Below are positions 8,123-17,466 of a DNA stretch of 63,166 nt, in pieces. Positions within the stretch are counted from its first letter, which is position 1, and each line of letters starts with the position of its first letter. Under the pieces are notes generated by a model that saw only the letters and a program-made list of their open reading frames with translations, did not search any database and was not told where the DNA came from. A program made the position numbers and the translations under genes. The stretch is from the NCBI RefSeq assembly GCF_013204855.1, contig NZ_JABMKZ010000043.1, positions 1 to 63,166 of the forward strand, read 5' to 3'. Source of the DNA: Paenibacillus alba. GTDB lineage: Bacteria; Bacillota; Bacilli; Paenibacillales; NBRC-103111.

Positions 8123-9112
8123 TTATAGCTCAATCGAGGCTTGATCCACAACGGTAACGCCCTCTTGTTCCTTGAAATCCTCCATGAGTCGAAATAAGGC
8201 TTCATCCTTCATCTTCGCTTCAATCATGATATCGAGTCTGGGCGTAATGGGCGCTATGCCTCGCAGAAAGGCAAGAAGAGGTCCAACCTCCACATAGTCA
8301 GCGTGGCTTCTTGGATCCTTATCACTTTTGGGACTGGAAACGTGAATTTTGGGAGGAAGGGCATTTGCCCCGACTTCTTGGGATTCAATCTGAGCTGAAG
8401 CCCATGTCAGCTGAATGCGCGGCCACAAATCGACCGCATCCTCTCCTTCGTTATTCACAGCATGATGATGAATATCCAGCACCATCGGTGCTCCCACCTT
8501 TTCGGCGATTTCCAGCGTTTCACGGGCGTTGAACGTTTTATCATCATTTTCAAGGGTGATCCGCTTTTGAATCTCAGGACGCAGCGTGGAAAAGTTTGCA
8601 ATAAAGCGCTTGGCTGCCTTTTCCTTATCGCCATATGAGCCGCCAACATGAATGTTGCACATAGCTTCCATTCCTAACCCCATTGCATTAAACATCGCGG
8701 CATGCCGTTCCAGATCCTCAACGGATTTCTGCAGTACATCTGCCTTGGGAGTGCTCAGCACGGTGAAATGATCCGGATGAAAGCTCACGCGCATGCCCGA
8801 CTTCTTGGCATAGCTGCCAAGCTCTTCGAACTCCGCAGAAAGCGTCGGAATCGGGTCCCAATCTGCCAGCGTTTCATGCCCGATTAGGGGAATCAGCCTG
8901 GAAGAAAAGCGAAAAACCATAATATCATGCGCACGGTTATGTCTCAGCAAGCGGAGCGTATTATGCAAATTTTCAGCACCAAGCCGTTCCAGCTTCCGAA
9001 TAGCCGCTTCCCGATCCAGAAGCTTGCTGAAGCTCGTGAGTGTCATTGTTTTCGACGGCGATGCGTTCTTAACAACGGTAGACATGGCCACATACCCCAG
9101 GCGAATGATCAT
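8123..9112 (-). CDS. uvsE: UV damage endonuclease UvsE
   Basis: 329 aa TIM-barrel endonuclease that nicks 5' of UV photoproducts, common in spore formers. It starts with the family-typical MIIRLGYVAMS after GGAGG at suitable distance. Conserved metal-site segments include RFSSRLIPL, SFHPDHFTVL, NIHVGGSYGDK, ITLENDD and LDIHHHAVN, then the C-terminal KIHVSSP and IMIEAKMKD. Length is slightly longer than the Bacillus enzyme. No LexA box was seen upstream. Confidence 0.93.
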   Translation of the reverse strand: MIIRLGYVAMSTVVKNASPSKTMTLTSFSKLLDREAAIRKLERLGAENLHNTLRLLRHNRAHDIMVFRFSSRLIPLIGHETLADWDPIPTLSAEFEELGSYAKKSGMRVSFHPDHFTVLSTPKADVLQKSVEDLERHAAMFNAMGLGMEAMCNIHVGGSYGDKEKAAKRFIANFSTLRPEIQKRITLENDDKTFNARETLEIAEKVGAPMVLDIHHHAVNNEGEDAVDLWPRIQLTWASAQIESQEVGANALPPKIHVSSPKSDKDPRSHADYVEVGPLLAFLRGIAPITPRLDIMIEAKMKDEALFRLMEDFKEQEGVTVVDQASIEL

Positions 9113-9205
9113 GCGCGTGTAACCTCCATTATGAGTATGTAAAAAATCCCTCTATAGGGTACCCTTTGGAACAGCCGCACATACACACGTCTCCCGTTTT
9201 CGCGT

Positions 9206-9523
9206 TCAGGAGGATAGTGCCGCAATAATTTTGAAGCTGATAAAAGCCGAAACCGTCAGCGGCAGGAAACTTAGCACCAGCATGCCGAGCTTGGTCCCGC
9301 GGTCTTCTTTCCGCAAAACGATATAGTTGCCAACTACCCAAACCAACACGTAGACACAAAGCGCTGCGATAGCCATATAACGCTCATGCGCGGCAGGTCT
9401 GGCCATGAAGCCATAAAAGCCAAAAATCATATAAATGAGCACATGAGGCGTCGGTATGCCAAGTATAAGATTGAAAAGCCAATACGCCATGAATTTGCGA
9501 TTCGCGGGAATGATTTGATTCAC
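9206..9523 (-). CDS. Small membrane protein, function unknown
   Basis: 105 aa starting at GTG (9523) with AAAGGAG 9 nt upstream. Hydropathy suggests three membrane segments (~12-38, 50-68, 78-102) separated by short charged loops (RPAAHERY, RKEDRGTK). I do not recognise the family. It sits between uvsE and a TetR gene with no clear operon partner. Confidence 0.75.
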   Translation of the reverse strand: MNQIIPANRKFMAYWLFNLILGIPTPHVLIYMIFGFYGFMARPAAHERYMAIAALCVYVLVWVVGNYIVLRKEDRGTKLGMLVLSFLPLTVSAFISFKIIAALSS

Positions 9524-9618
9524 TTGGACACGCTCCTTTAAACCGGAAATCTACTAGAAATATTGTAGCTTTTCCGGCAAGGAAGCATAAGTACTAACTT
9601 CTTATAGTACTGTCTATC

Positions 9619-10200
9619 CTACGACTGTGTTTTAATCCCTTCAAAAGCCATTGTCACCAGACTATGCACATAAGAATCATCTATTTTGTCTCCGGTTAAC
9701 AGCATTCTATAGAATATAGGCCCGTATATGAGATCAATACATATTTCCAGATCAAGGTTTGCTTTCAATTCCCCGCTCTGAGTCCCTTGCTCCAAAAGAA
9801 GCCGTGCTTCACGCCGACGAGGCTGGAAGTATCTCGTGCGATAAGCCTCTGCCAATCCTGCATCAAACTGTCCTTCACCGATTAATTCCGCAATGATTTT
9901 ACCTTCCCGACTTATCAAAAAGCGGGCTACATTCGTCGCATGGATGAGAACATTGCTAAATACGGAGCCCGTGTCAGGTACTGGCAGTCTTGCCGTAGCC
10001 GCGGACATATAGCCATCCATAACAACGGCCGCTTTATTGGGCCACCATTTGTAAATGGTCGCTTTGCTAACTTGGGCACGTTCAGCGATTTTCTCAACAG
10101 TTACTGCCCCAAAACCGAGCTCCAGCAATAAATCGTACGAAGCAGCAAGGATAGACTGTTGTGTTTCCAGATTACGTGGACGTCCTCTTTTGACACTCAC
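9619..10200 (-). CDS. TetR/AcrR family repressor
   Basis: 193 aa, GTG start at 10200 with AGGAGG 7 nt upstream. The N-terminal helix-turn-helix is clear: QSILAASYDLLLELGF, then VEKIAERAQVSKATIYKWWPNKA (~14-57). The C-terminal ligand domain contains FLISREGKIIAELIGEGQ, as in AcrR-type repressors of efflux pumps. It is divergent from an MFS transporter gene and three similar operator-like sites lie between them, so it most likely represses the transporter and itself. The ligand is unknown. Confidence 0.9.
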   Translation of the reverse strand: MSVKRGRPRNLETQQSILAASYDLLLELGFGAVTVEKIAERAQVSKATIYKWWPNKAAVVMDGYMSAATARLPVPDTGSVFSNVLIHATNVARFLISREGKIIAELIGEGQFDAGLAEAYRTRYFQPRRREARLLLEQGTQSGELKANLDLEICIDLIYGPIFYRMLLTGDKIDDSYVHSLVTMAFEGIKTQS

Positions 10201-10218
10201 ACGAATCCCTCCTTAAAT

Positions 10219-10334
10219 AAAAACTATACGTTTATTATACTAAATAATCGTTCAGAGAAAAATCACCTATTTACAAAACGGTACGTTCAGTATATTGTGT
10301 AATTATCAATTAGTAAACTATACGTTCAGTATTT
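10219..10334. promoter_or_regulatory. Three TetR operator-like repeats
   Basis: Three copies of a motif near AAACTATACGTTYAGTAT occur at ~10221-10240, 10276-10294 and 10315-10333. The third reads ACTATACGTTCAGT, with half-sites matching as an imperfect dyad (5 of 7). One lies just in front of the tetR start and one just before the transporter's AAGGAGG, the expected placement for dual repression. Confidence 0.65.
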
Positions 10335-10353
10335 AATAAGGAGGACGATTGCT

Positions 10354-11556
10354 ATGCAAACGGAAAAAGGAATGGAAGGGAAACGCATTTCGAGCTGGAT
10401 GACATTTTTGTTGGCATCTGCCTGTGGTCTTATCGCAGCTAATCTTTATTATGCTCAAACCCTGGTAGGGCCAATTAGTGCCGATACAGGTCTTTCTTCC
10501 GCAGCGGCGGGGTTAATTGTTACTTTAACTCAAATTGGCTATGTGGTAGGACTCTTATTTATCGTACCGCTCAGTGACATCATTGAAAATCGGCGTCTCG
10601 CCGTCATATCGCTAATTGTGGTGGTAGCTGCTTTGATCGGAGCAACATTCGCAACGAATGCGCCGCTGTTTCTGATTGCGTCCCTTTTCATCGGTTTAGG
10701 ATCTGTGGTCGCTCAAATATTAGTCCCCTACGCGACTTATTTAGCTTCGGAAGAGCAGCGCGGCCGCGTAGTGGGGAACGTGATGAGTGGACTGCTCCTC
10801 GGCATTATGTTTGCTCGTCCGGTGGCAAGCTTCATTGCCAGCTTCTGGGGATGGCAAGCTGTCTTCGCTTTGTCGGCGGTTGTCATTACGCTTTTGACGG
10901 TACTTTTATGGCGCATTCTTCCTGAAAGAAAGCCTTCGCCTACGATCAACTACGGTGAACTGCTCGTCTCGTTAGTTGTTCTTTTACGACAAACGCCTAT
11001 ACTGCGCCGCCGGGCTCTCTATCAAGCCTTTTTATTTGGATCCTTTAGCCTGTTTTGGACTACGGTGCCTTTGCGGTTGGCCGATGAATTCCAAATGTCC
11101 CAGCAAGGCATCGCCTTATTTGCCTTAGCAGGCGTAGGCGGGGCCATCGCAGCGCCGATTGCGGGAAGACTGGCGGACAAAGGCCTGACGCGGCTTTTGA
11201 CCGGATTGGCGATGCTGATTGCCGCCTTGTCTTTTGTGCTGGCTTATCTCTTCCAAACCCACTCAACAACAGCTCTTGGCCTGCTTGTTCTTGCCGCTAT
11301 TATGCTGGATATGGCCGTATCGGGAAATCTCGTGCTTGGGCAGCGAGCGATTTATTCATTGGGGAGCGCAGCAAGAGGGCGTCTGAACGGGTTATTCATG
11401 TCCATCTTTTTCATTGGCGGTGCGGTCGGCTCCTCTTTGGGCGGCTGGTCTTACGCTCATGGGGGCTGGAATCTCACCACTCTGATTGGGATTGTCCTGC
11501 CGCTTGTGGCTTTACTTTACTACTTTACGGAAAAAAGATCCCCAGCGAAAGCATAA
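10354..11556 (+). CDS. MFS drug/metabolite exporter
   Basis: 400 aa, 12 predicted membrane segments, major facilitator fold. The ATG follows AAGGAGG. Visible MFS markers: VPLSDIIENRRLAV between TM2 and TM3 (motif A variant) and AGRLADKGLTRL at the equivalent place in the second half. The start region AANLYYAQTLVGPIS resembles the sugar- and drug-efflux group of DHA1 transporters. Divergent from the TetR gene with shared operators, which suggests substrate-induced efflux. A bidirectional terminator follows. Confidence 0.88.
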   Translation: MQTEKGMEGKRISSWMTFLLASACGLIAANLYYAQTLVGPISADTGLSSAAAGLIVTLTQIGYVVGLLFIVPLSDIIENRRLAVISLIVVVAALIGATFATNAPLFLIASLFIGLGSVVAQILVPYATYLASEEQRGRVVGNVMSGLLLGIMFARPVASFIASFWGWQAVFALSAVVITLLTVLLWRILPERKPSPTINYGELLVSLVVLLRQTPILRRRALYQAFLFGSFSLFWTTVPLRLADEFQMSQQGIALFALAGVGGAIAAPIAGRLADKGLTRLLTGLAMLIAALSFVLAYLFQTHSTTALGLLVLAAIMLDMAVSGNLVLGQRAIYSLGSAARGRLNGLFMSIFFIGGAVGSSLGGWSYAHGGWNLTTLIGIVLPLVALLYYFTEKRSPAKA

Positions 11557-11563
11557 GCATACG

Positions 11564-11597
11564 AAAAAGCGCCATCCCCACGGGACGGCGCCTTTTT
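11564..11597. terminator. Bidirectional terminator
   Basis: AAAAAGCGCC-A-TCCC pairs with GGGA-C-GGCGCCTTTTT between the convergent MFS gene and the 107-aa protein gene. A-run and T-run flank both sides. Confidence 0.88.
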
Positions 11598-11614
11598 CCT
11601 TCTACTTGAATCGA

Positions 11615-11938
11615 TTACGCTTGCTCACCGAAAAACATCTCGTAAGCCAGCGCCGTTTGAATCTTCGCTTCCTCTTCGTTCAATCGGCGAATGAGTTCCA
11701 TTTCTACCTGGGTCACTTCTTCCCCTTGGAAATTGATCTCCGCGATGGAAGCAACGATGCGAACAATCGCAATCGCCTCATTCTCCGGTGTATACGCGAT
11801 AACCTTCTGACCTGTCGGGAAGACGCGGAAGCCGCTCTTCACCATTTTGCCGCGGCCATACTCCAGAAGCTCAAAAAGCTCCTGTGCGGACTTGAATTTG
11901 CATACTGAATTAAACTCCGTTTGAAATCCCATTTGCAT
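11615..11938 (-). CDS. Conserved-looking small protein downstream of ddl
   Basis: 107 aa from an ATG that directly abuts the ddl stop (TAGATG). A second ATG two codons on (11932) has GGAG nine nt upstream and may be the real start (105 aa). Soluble alpha/beta composition with an acidic C-terminal helix (EVTQVEMELIRRLNEEEAKIQ). No family recognised. Stop-to-start contact with ddl implies co-transcription and translational coupling. A strong terminator follows. Confidence 0.75.
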   Translation of the reverse strand: MQMGFQTEFNSVCKFKSAQELFELLEYGRGKMVKSGFRVFPTGQKVIAYTPENEAIAIVRIVASIAEINFQGEEVTQVEMELIRRLNEEEAKIQTALAYEMFFGEQA

Positions 11939-13084
11939 CTACTCCACATCAAAAGAATATTGGATATTTTGCTTCGCGGCATGCCGTTCGATCGCCAATC
12001 GGATAAGATCATCGAGCAGCTCTGTATAGGGCTTGCCGGATTCTTGCCACAGCAAAGGGTACATGCTGAACGGGGTGAAGCCCGGCATTGTATTGATTTC
12101 ATTGATGTAGATTTTGTTATCGGCTTTGCCCAGGAAGAAATCCAACCGTGACAAGCCGCTGCCATCTACTGCTAAATAGGCTTGAATGGCCAGCTGTCTA
12201 ATTTGTTCAGCCGTTTCGTGCGGAATTTCGGCAGGAATCACCATCGCTGATTTGCCATCCAAATATTTGGCTTTGTAGTCATAAAACTCGTTGGATGAAA
12301 CGATTTCCCCGGCAACAGATGCAATAGGCTCATCGTTGCCCAAGATAGCAACCTCAATCTCGCGCGCATCGATATTTTCTTCAATAATAACTTTGCGATC
12401 GTATTGAAAAGCAAAATTAACCGCTTCGATCAATTCCGCTTGATTTCTTGCTTTGGAAATGCCAACGCTGGAGCCTAGGTTCGCTGGCTTCACGAAGCAA
12501 GGGTAACCAATCGCCGTCTCCAGCTCGACCAGATGATAGGCACGATTTTTTTCCCACTCTGTGCGTGTAAAATGGCGGAAAATGCATTGCGGAAGTCCCT
12601 CTTGCGCAAAAATCTTCTTCATCATGACTTTATCCATTCCCACCGCGGATGCAAGCACGCCTGCCCCTACGTATGGAATATTAGCCATTTCCAACAAGCC
12701 TTGAATGGTTCCGTCTTCACCGAAGGTACCGTGCAATAACGGGAAGATCACATCCAAGCTTGTGTCCTTCGTCCCAACTGGATTCACAGCAGCAACGGAT
12801 ACATCGCCTTTGGCTTGAATGGCTCCGAATATCGGGGCCAGAGCGTTGGACACCGGTGCATTCACTGTTTCTCCTGCGCTGAAGGTTAAAGCATCTCTGG
12901 ATTCAGCAGGTCCGAGTAGCGGAGCGCCGCTCTTCCACTCGCCTTTTGTCGTTATATAAAACGGTGTTACCTCATATTTCGTGAAGTCCACGGCTTTCAT
13001 AACGGCCAATGCTGTTTGCAAAGACACGTCATGCTCTCCGGATTTCCCTCCATAAATGAGTCCAATTCTGATTTTGCCGCCCAT
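11939..13084 (-). CDS. ddl: D-alanine--D-alanine ligase
   Basis: 381 aa ATP-grasp enzyme joining two D-Ala for peptidoglycan precursors. Motifs in order: the N-terminal GGKSGEHDVSL, LHGTFGEDGTIQG, YVGAGVLASAVGMDK, the ATP-binding FVKPANLGSSVGISK, EENIDAREIEVAILG, YDYKAKY (its Tyr favours D-Ala rather than D-lactate as second substrate) and the Mg-binding NEINTMPGFT. Length fits the ~360-380 aa Gram-positive form. It is followed without gap by a small unknown gene. Confidence 0.95.
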   Translation of the reverse strand: MGGKIRIGLIYGGKSGEHDVSLQTALAVMKAVDFTKYEVTPFYITTKGEWKSGAPLLGPAESRDALTFSAGETVNAPVSNALAPIFGAIQAKGDVSVAAVNPVGTKDTSLDVIFPLLHGTFGEDGTIQGLLEMANIPYVGAGVLASAVGMDKVMMKKIFAQEGLPQCIFRHFTRTEWEKNRAYHLVELETAIGYPCFVKPANLGSSVGISKARNQAELIEAVNFAFQYDRKVIIEENIDAREIEVAILGNDEPIASVAGEIVSSNEFYDYKAKYLDGKSAMVIPAEIPHETAEQIRQLAIQAYLAVDGSGLSRLDFFLGKADNKIYINEINTMPGFTPFSMYPLLWQESGKPYTELLDDLIRLAIERHAAKQNIQYSFDVE

Positions 13085-13124
13085 TCCGTACCTCCGTCTA
13101 GTCGTTCTATTTCTGTACTACCTA

Positions 13125-14144
13125 TCACATTTCATCAGCAACTCGAACGAAAACGTATTTCGTCCGCTCCGTCCAAGCGGGTGAATCCTTATAAGCCCAA
13201 TACCGATTGCGGCTGTTATACGTGTGTGCATTCACAAGAGGCATGCCGTTGGCATCCTTGCCGATGACAATGACATTGTGCTGAAACCGGCCGTCACCGT
13301 CCCAATCGTAGCTAATCGTGTCTCCCGGCTGAAGCTCGCGCGGATCATGAACAATATGACCATGCAGCCCTTTGCGGCTATGCGATAAAAACGATTGCAA
13401 GCTGTTGGCTACTGCCCAACTGAAGCTCCACAGCTCTTGATGACCTCTTCTGCCTGCATACCACCAGCCCAAATCCCTTTTCCCAGTATAGTCCATTGGA
13501 GCCCCGCCTGCAAAGAGGCACTGCGATACAAAATTCGTGCAATCGACTTCAAATTCCTCAAATTTAGGGTTCGGTTTTTCCCACCAAGTCTCGGCATATT
13601 CCACAACTTTGGGGCGGTTATATATGATTTTGCGCAGAGCAGATTCTTGGGTACTGCCGCCCAGTATACTATGATTGATATAAGGAAGAGAGGGCGCTCT
13701 TCGCAGCCCTTCCACGAAGTCTTCCGGCTCAGGCAAAAGAAAGCCTCGCTGCCTGCTCGAAAGCGACTTCTCGGCTTGCAGCGATTCTGTGTATCTCACC
13801 TGCCAACGGTGCGCCATGCTGTCAATCGTCACACGCTCCGTCTCGATGCGTTCTTCCACATGCTCGGTGGAACCAATCTGATAGTACAAATACCGATGCA
13901 GCCGGATATCCGCAATAATTCCTTGCCCCGATTCTCTGACACCGCTGAGACGCAGCTTTGTTTCCCCGCGCAGCAGCTTGGCATCACGATCCTGATAGCT
14001 GTTCAGCAGCCTCCGGACTCTGACATCCTGTGTGCGGACATAAGCGCTGTCTGTGACATAAGCTTCAAGCGGTGCTGCAGAGCCTTCGAGTTCTGCTTGA
14101 TTTTTGGCGTGAACATAATTGTAGAGCGCTGTTTTCCAGGACAT
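13125..14144 (-). CDS. Amidase-domain (NlpC/P60-like) protein
   Basis: 339 aa, ATG after AGGAGG. The C-terminal half (~170-335) matches the putative amidase domain found in many Bacillota: the catalytic-looking Cys in VDCTNFVSQCLFAGG, then GWWYAG, LQPGDTISYDWDGDGRFQHNVIVIG with the presumed catalytic His, and NAHTYNSRNRYW. The N-terminal ~160 residues are an unassigned, charged domain. No signal peptide or membrane segment is visible, so it may act in the cytosol or be released in the mother cell or spore. Single gene, divergent from acnA. Confidence 0.8.
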   Translation of the reverse strand: MSWKTALYNYVHAKNQAELEGSAAPLEAYVTDSAYVRTQDVRVRRLLNSYQDRDAKLLRGETKLRLSGVRESGQGIIADIRLHRYLYYQIGSTEHVEERIETERVTIDSMAHRWQVRYTESLQAEKSLSSRQRGFLLPEPEDFVEGLRRAPSLPYINHSILGGSTQESALRKIIYNRPKVVEYAETWWEKPNPKFEEFEVDCTNFVSQCLFAGGAPMDYTGKRDLGWWYAGRRGHQELWSFSWAVANSLQSFLSHSRKGLHGHIVHDPRELQPGDTISYDWDGDGRFQHNVIVIGKDANGMPLVNAHTYNSRNRYWAYKDSPAWTERTKYVFVRVADEM

Positions 14145-14381
14145 CTTGGGATCCTCCTAAAAGTTTTCTATGTCTTCTCATTCACACAATAAGAAACCCC
14201 AAAGACTGCTATTTATTGAAAAGCACTCTTTTGAGGCATAATAGGAGTCCTTAGAGACCCATTAGCGACTCTTAGAGCCGCCTGCAAGTGTTTCCTGCTC
14301 ATTTTCTGAAGGACGAGCCCGATTTGCTTTGAATTGATTCAATATATGACATTTATCCGGTAAAAATGATTGAAATAAATC

Positions 14382-14454
14382 TTTACTGATACACAGTGAG
14401 ACGGTATACTTGAAGTAGGGGATAAATGAAATTGAGTTTCACTAGTTGAAACTC
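14382..14454 (+). promoter_or_regulatory. acnA promoter and operator-like dyad
   Basis: TTTACT (14382-14387), 17-bp spacer, TATACT (14405-14410) make a good sigma-A promoter. About 20 nt into the predicted transcript is a perfect inverted repeat: GAGTTTCA (14434-14441), five nt, TGAAACTC (14447-14454). Its core GTTTCA-N5-TGAAAC also occurs at 21107-21123 upstream of the iclR-type gene. The site is placed for roadblock repression. The rest of 14145-14381 shows no further clear signal. Confidence 0.7.
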
Positions 14455-14487
14455 AGTGGATGAAGATATTTTAAGGAGGAATTACCC

Positions 14488-17205
14488 ATGCCCAACAAGG
14501 ACTCTTTTTCTGTGCGTAAGCAGTTAACTGTCGGCACGAAATCGTTCCAGTATTACAGTCTTCCTGACTTTGAAAGCCAAGGTCACGGCACCATCAACAA
14601 TCTGCCTGTTTCCATCCGCGTTTTGCTTGAAGCTGCTATTCGTCAATTCGACGGTCGCGCGATTACAAGCGAACACGTGAAACAAATCGCTGGCTGGGCT
14701 GAAGGCCGCGATGAAAACAAAGAAATTCCTTTCATTCCTGCTCGTATCGTTCTTCAGGATTTCACTGGAGTTCCAGTCGTCGTTGACCTTGCGGCAATGC
14801 GTGCGACTATGGCTCGTGAAGGTGGAGATCCAAAACGGATCAACCCGCTTGTTCCTGTAGACCTTGTTATTGACCACTCTGTCATGGTTGATGCTTTCGG
14901 ATCCCCGGATGCACTCGAAATGAACATTAACTTAGAATTCGAAAGAAACGAAGAGCGTTACCGCTTCTTGCGTTGGGCACAAACAGCATTTGATAATTTC
15001 CGTGCTGTTCCTCCTTCAACAGGTATCGTTCACCAAGTTAACTTGGAGTACCTGGCTTCCGTAGCAGCTACGAAAACAATCGACGGTGAAACTGTTGTTT
15101 ACCCAGATTCCTTGGTTGGTACTGACTCCCATACAACAATGATCAATGGTCTTGGTGTTGTAGGTTGGGGCGTCGGCGGTATCGAAGCTGAAGCTGGTAT
15201 GCTTGGACAACCACTTTACTTCGTAGCTCCAGACGTTGTTGGTTTCAAATTGACAGGCCACTTGGCAGAAGGCGCTACAGCGACTGACTTGGCTTTGACT
15301 GTTACACAAATTTTGCGTAAAAAAGGCGTTGTTGGTAAATTCGTTGAGTTCTTCGGTCCTGGTCTGAGCAACATTTCCTTGGCTGACCGTGCAACTGTAG
15401 CTAACATGGCTCCTGAGTACGGCGCAACCATCGGTTTCTTCCCAGTTGATAACGAAACATTGAACTACCTGAGAGCTACAGGCCGTGAAGATGATCAAAT
15501 CGCACTTGTCGAAGCTTACTACAAAGCACAAGGCATGTTCCGTACAGACAGCACTCCAGATCCTGTGTTCACAGATGTCGTTGAACTTGATCTTGGTTCC
15601 GTAGTACCAAGCTTAGCTGGTCCTAAACGTCCTCAAGACCGTGTTGAGCTTACGAACATGAAAGAGTCTTTCAACTCCATCATCCGTACGCCGATCGACA
15701 AAGGTGGATACGGCCTGACAGACGAGAAAATCAACGAAGTTGTAGAAGTCGTTTACCCAAGCGGCGAAACAGCGAAAATGGGCACAGGTGCTGTCGTAAT
15801 CGCAGCGATCACTTCCTGTACCAATACTTCCAACCCAAGCGTTATGCTAGGTGCCGGACTTGTAGCGAAAAAAGCGGTAGCTCGCGGTTTGAGAAAACCA
15901 GCTTTCGTAAAAAGCTCCCTGACACCAGGTTCCTTGGTTGTTACCGAGTATCTAATCAAAGCAGGCTTGCTTGAGCCTCTAGAAGCACTAGGCTTCCACG
16001 TTGCAGGTTATGGCTGTGCAACTTGTATCGGTAACTCCGGTCCACTTCCAGACGAAGTCAGCAAAGCGATCATCGATAACGATATGACAGTCGCTGCCGT
16101 TATTTCCGGTAACCGTAACTTTGAAGGCCGCGTACATGCGCAAGTTAAAGCCAACTATCTGGGATCACCTCCACTTGTTGTTGCTTATGCTCTTGCTGGA
16201 ACAGTTAACATTGATTTGGCTAACGATCCAATCGGCTATGACCAAAACAATCAACCTGTTTACCTCAAAGACATCTGGCCAACAAACCAAGAGATTCAAG
16301 AAGCTCTGGGCGTTGCAATGAGCGCTGATATGTTCCGTGACAAATACAGCAATGTATTCCGTGCGAACGAGCGTTTCAACCAAATCGCAATTCCAGAAGG
16401 CGATCTGTACGAGTTCGACAACAAATCCACTTACATTCAAGAGCCTCCGTTCTTCACCGATCTTGGTACGGTTCTGGATGATATCGCGGATATTCGCAAC
16501 GCCAAAACATTGGCACTGCTTAGCGATTCCGTAACAACGGATCACATCTCGCCTGCAGGTAACATCAAAGTTGACAGCCCAGGGGGCCAATACTTGATCA
16601 ACCATGGCGTCAAAAAAGAAGATTTCAACTCCTACGGTTCCCGTCGTGGTAACCACGAAGTAATGATGCGCGGAACGTTCGCTAACATCCGTATTCGTAA
16701 CCAAGTGGCACCAGGCACAGAAGGCGGCGTAACCACTTACCTGCCAACTGGTGAAGTTGAGTCCATCTACGATGCTTCCATGAAGTATCAAGCTGAAGGC
16801 CAAAACCTCGTCGTTATCGCTGGTAAAGAGTACGGAACTGGAAGCTCCCGTGACTGGGCAGCCAAAGGAACATTCCTGCTTGGCGTTAAAGCTGTTATCG
16901 CAGAAAGCTTCGAGCGTATTCACCGCAGCAACCTTGTGGGCATGGGCGTTCTTCCACTTCAATTCCTTGATGGAACTGGCTGGAAAACACTTGGTATCAC
17001 AGGTCGCGAAACATTCGATATCACAGGTCTGAGCAACGATGTTCAACCAGGTTCGACAGTTAAAGTTACAGCAACTCGTGAAGACGGAACAAGCTTCGAA
17101 TTCAACGCTCTCGTGCGTTTGGATAGCTTGGTTGACGTGGATTACTACCGTAATGGCGGTATCCTGCAAACCGTTCTTCGCTCCATTCTTGCTGAGAATA
17201 AATAA
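14488..17205 (+). CDS. acnA: Aconitate hydratase A
   Basis: 905 aa TCA-cycle aconitase (citrate to isocitrate). AAGGAGG precedes the ATG. [4Fe-4S] ligands are the Cys of AITSCTNTSNPSV and the pair in YGCATCIGNSG. Other markers: DSLVGTDSHTTMINGLGV, ISGNRNFEGRVH, the C-terminal swivel-domain LSDSVTTDHISPAG, SYGSRRGNHEVM and YGTGSSRDWAAKG. Length is typical of bacterial AcnA. Codon use is strongly biased, as expected for high expression, which also produces long spurious antisense frames. Single gene with its own promoter and terminator. Confidence 0.97.
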   Translation: MPNKDSFSVRKQLTVGTKSFQYYSLPDFESQGHGTINNLPVSIRVLLEAAIRQFDGRAITSEHVKQIAGWAEGRDENKEIPFIPARIVLQDFTGVPVVVDLAAMRATMAREGGDPKRINPLVPVDLVIDHSVMVDAFGSPDALEMNINLEFERNEERYRFLRWAQTAFDNFRAVPPSTGIVHQVNLEYLASVAATKTIDGETVVYPDSLVGTDSHTTMINGLGVVGWGVGGIEAEAGMLGQPLYFVAPDVVGFKLTGHLAEGATATDLALTVTQILRKKGVVGKFVEFFGPGLSNISLADRATVANMAPEYGATIGFFPVDNETLNYLRATGREDDQIALVEAYYKAQGMFRTDSTPDPVFTDVVELDLGSVVPSLAGPKRPQDRVELTNMKESFNSIIRTPIDKGGYGLTDEKINEVVEVVYPSGETAKMGTGAVVIAAITSCTNTSNPSVMLGAGLVAKKAVARGLRKPAFVKSSLTPGSLVVTEYLIKAGLLEPLEALGFHVAGYGCATCIGNSGPLPDEVSKAIIDNDMTVAAVISGNRNFEGRVHAQVKANYLGSPPLVVAYALAGTVNIDLANDPIGYDQNNQPVYLKDIWPTNQEIQEALGVAMSADMFRDKYSNVFRANERFNQIAIPEGDLYEFDNKSTYIQEPPFFTDLGTVLDDIADIRNAKTLALLSDSVTTDHISPAGNIKVDSPGGQYLINHGVKKEDFNSYGSRRGNHEVMMRGTFANIRIRNQVAPGTEGGVTTYLPTGEVESIYDASMKYQAEGQNLVVIAGKEYGTGSSRDWAAKGTFLLGVKAVIAESFERIHRSNLVGMGVLPLQFLDGTGWKTLGITGRETFDITGLSNDVQPGSTVKVTATREDGTSFEFNALVRLDSLVDVDYYRNGGILQTVLRSILAENK

Positions 17206-17250
17206 TTCAGTTTACATCACGCAAAACACACACACATGTATGCACGCCAA

Positions 17251-17287
17251 AATCCGGGAATGCCTTATGGCATTTCCGGATTTTTTA
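17251..17287 (+). terminator. acnA terminator
   Basis: AATCCGGGAATGCC and GGCATTTCCGGATT pair over 14 bp (one G-U) around TTAT, followed by a T-run. Confidence 0.93.
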
Positions 17288-17466
17288 TTTCGGGTAAGAC
17301 GCGGCCTGCTTATAGGCTCATTGGACTGTGAAAGCGTTTTTTTCGAATTTGCGCCACACGTTGAACCCTTAGAGCCCCAAGTGATTGACTTACATTTCCA
17401 AAAACTGCGGGTTGAGCACGCCCTTCTCCCCTACTATACTGGGTAGAGCGAAAGGGGAGATGAAAG

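Noticed and set aside
9113..9205. LexA (SOS) box upstream of, or near, uvsE
   Set aside because: No CGAAC-N4-GTTCG-type sequence was found around the gene.
13395..14192. 265-codon + strand frame opposite the amidase-like gene
   Set aside because: Antisense; the minus-strand gene has recognisable domains and a good ribosome site.
15016..17169. Long minus-strand frames inside acnA (171 and 334 codons)
   Set aside because: They are antisense shadows caused by biased codon use; Cys/Val/Asn-rich products, no ribosome sites, and acnA itself is certain.
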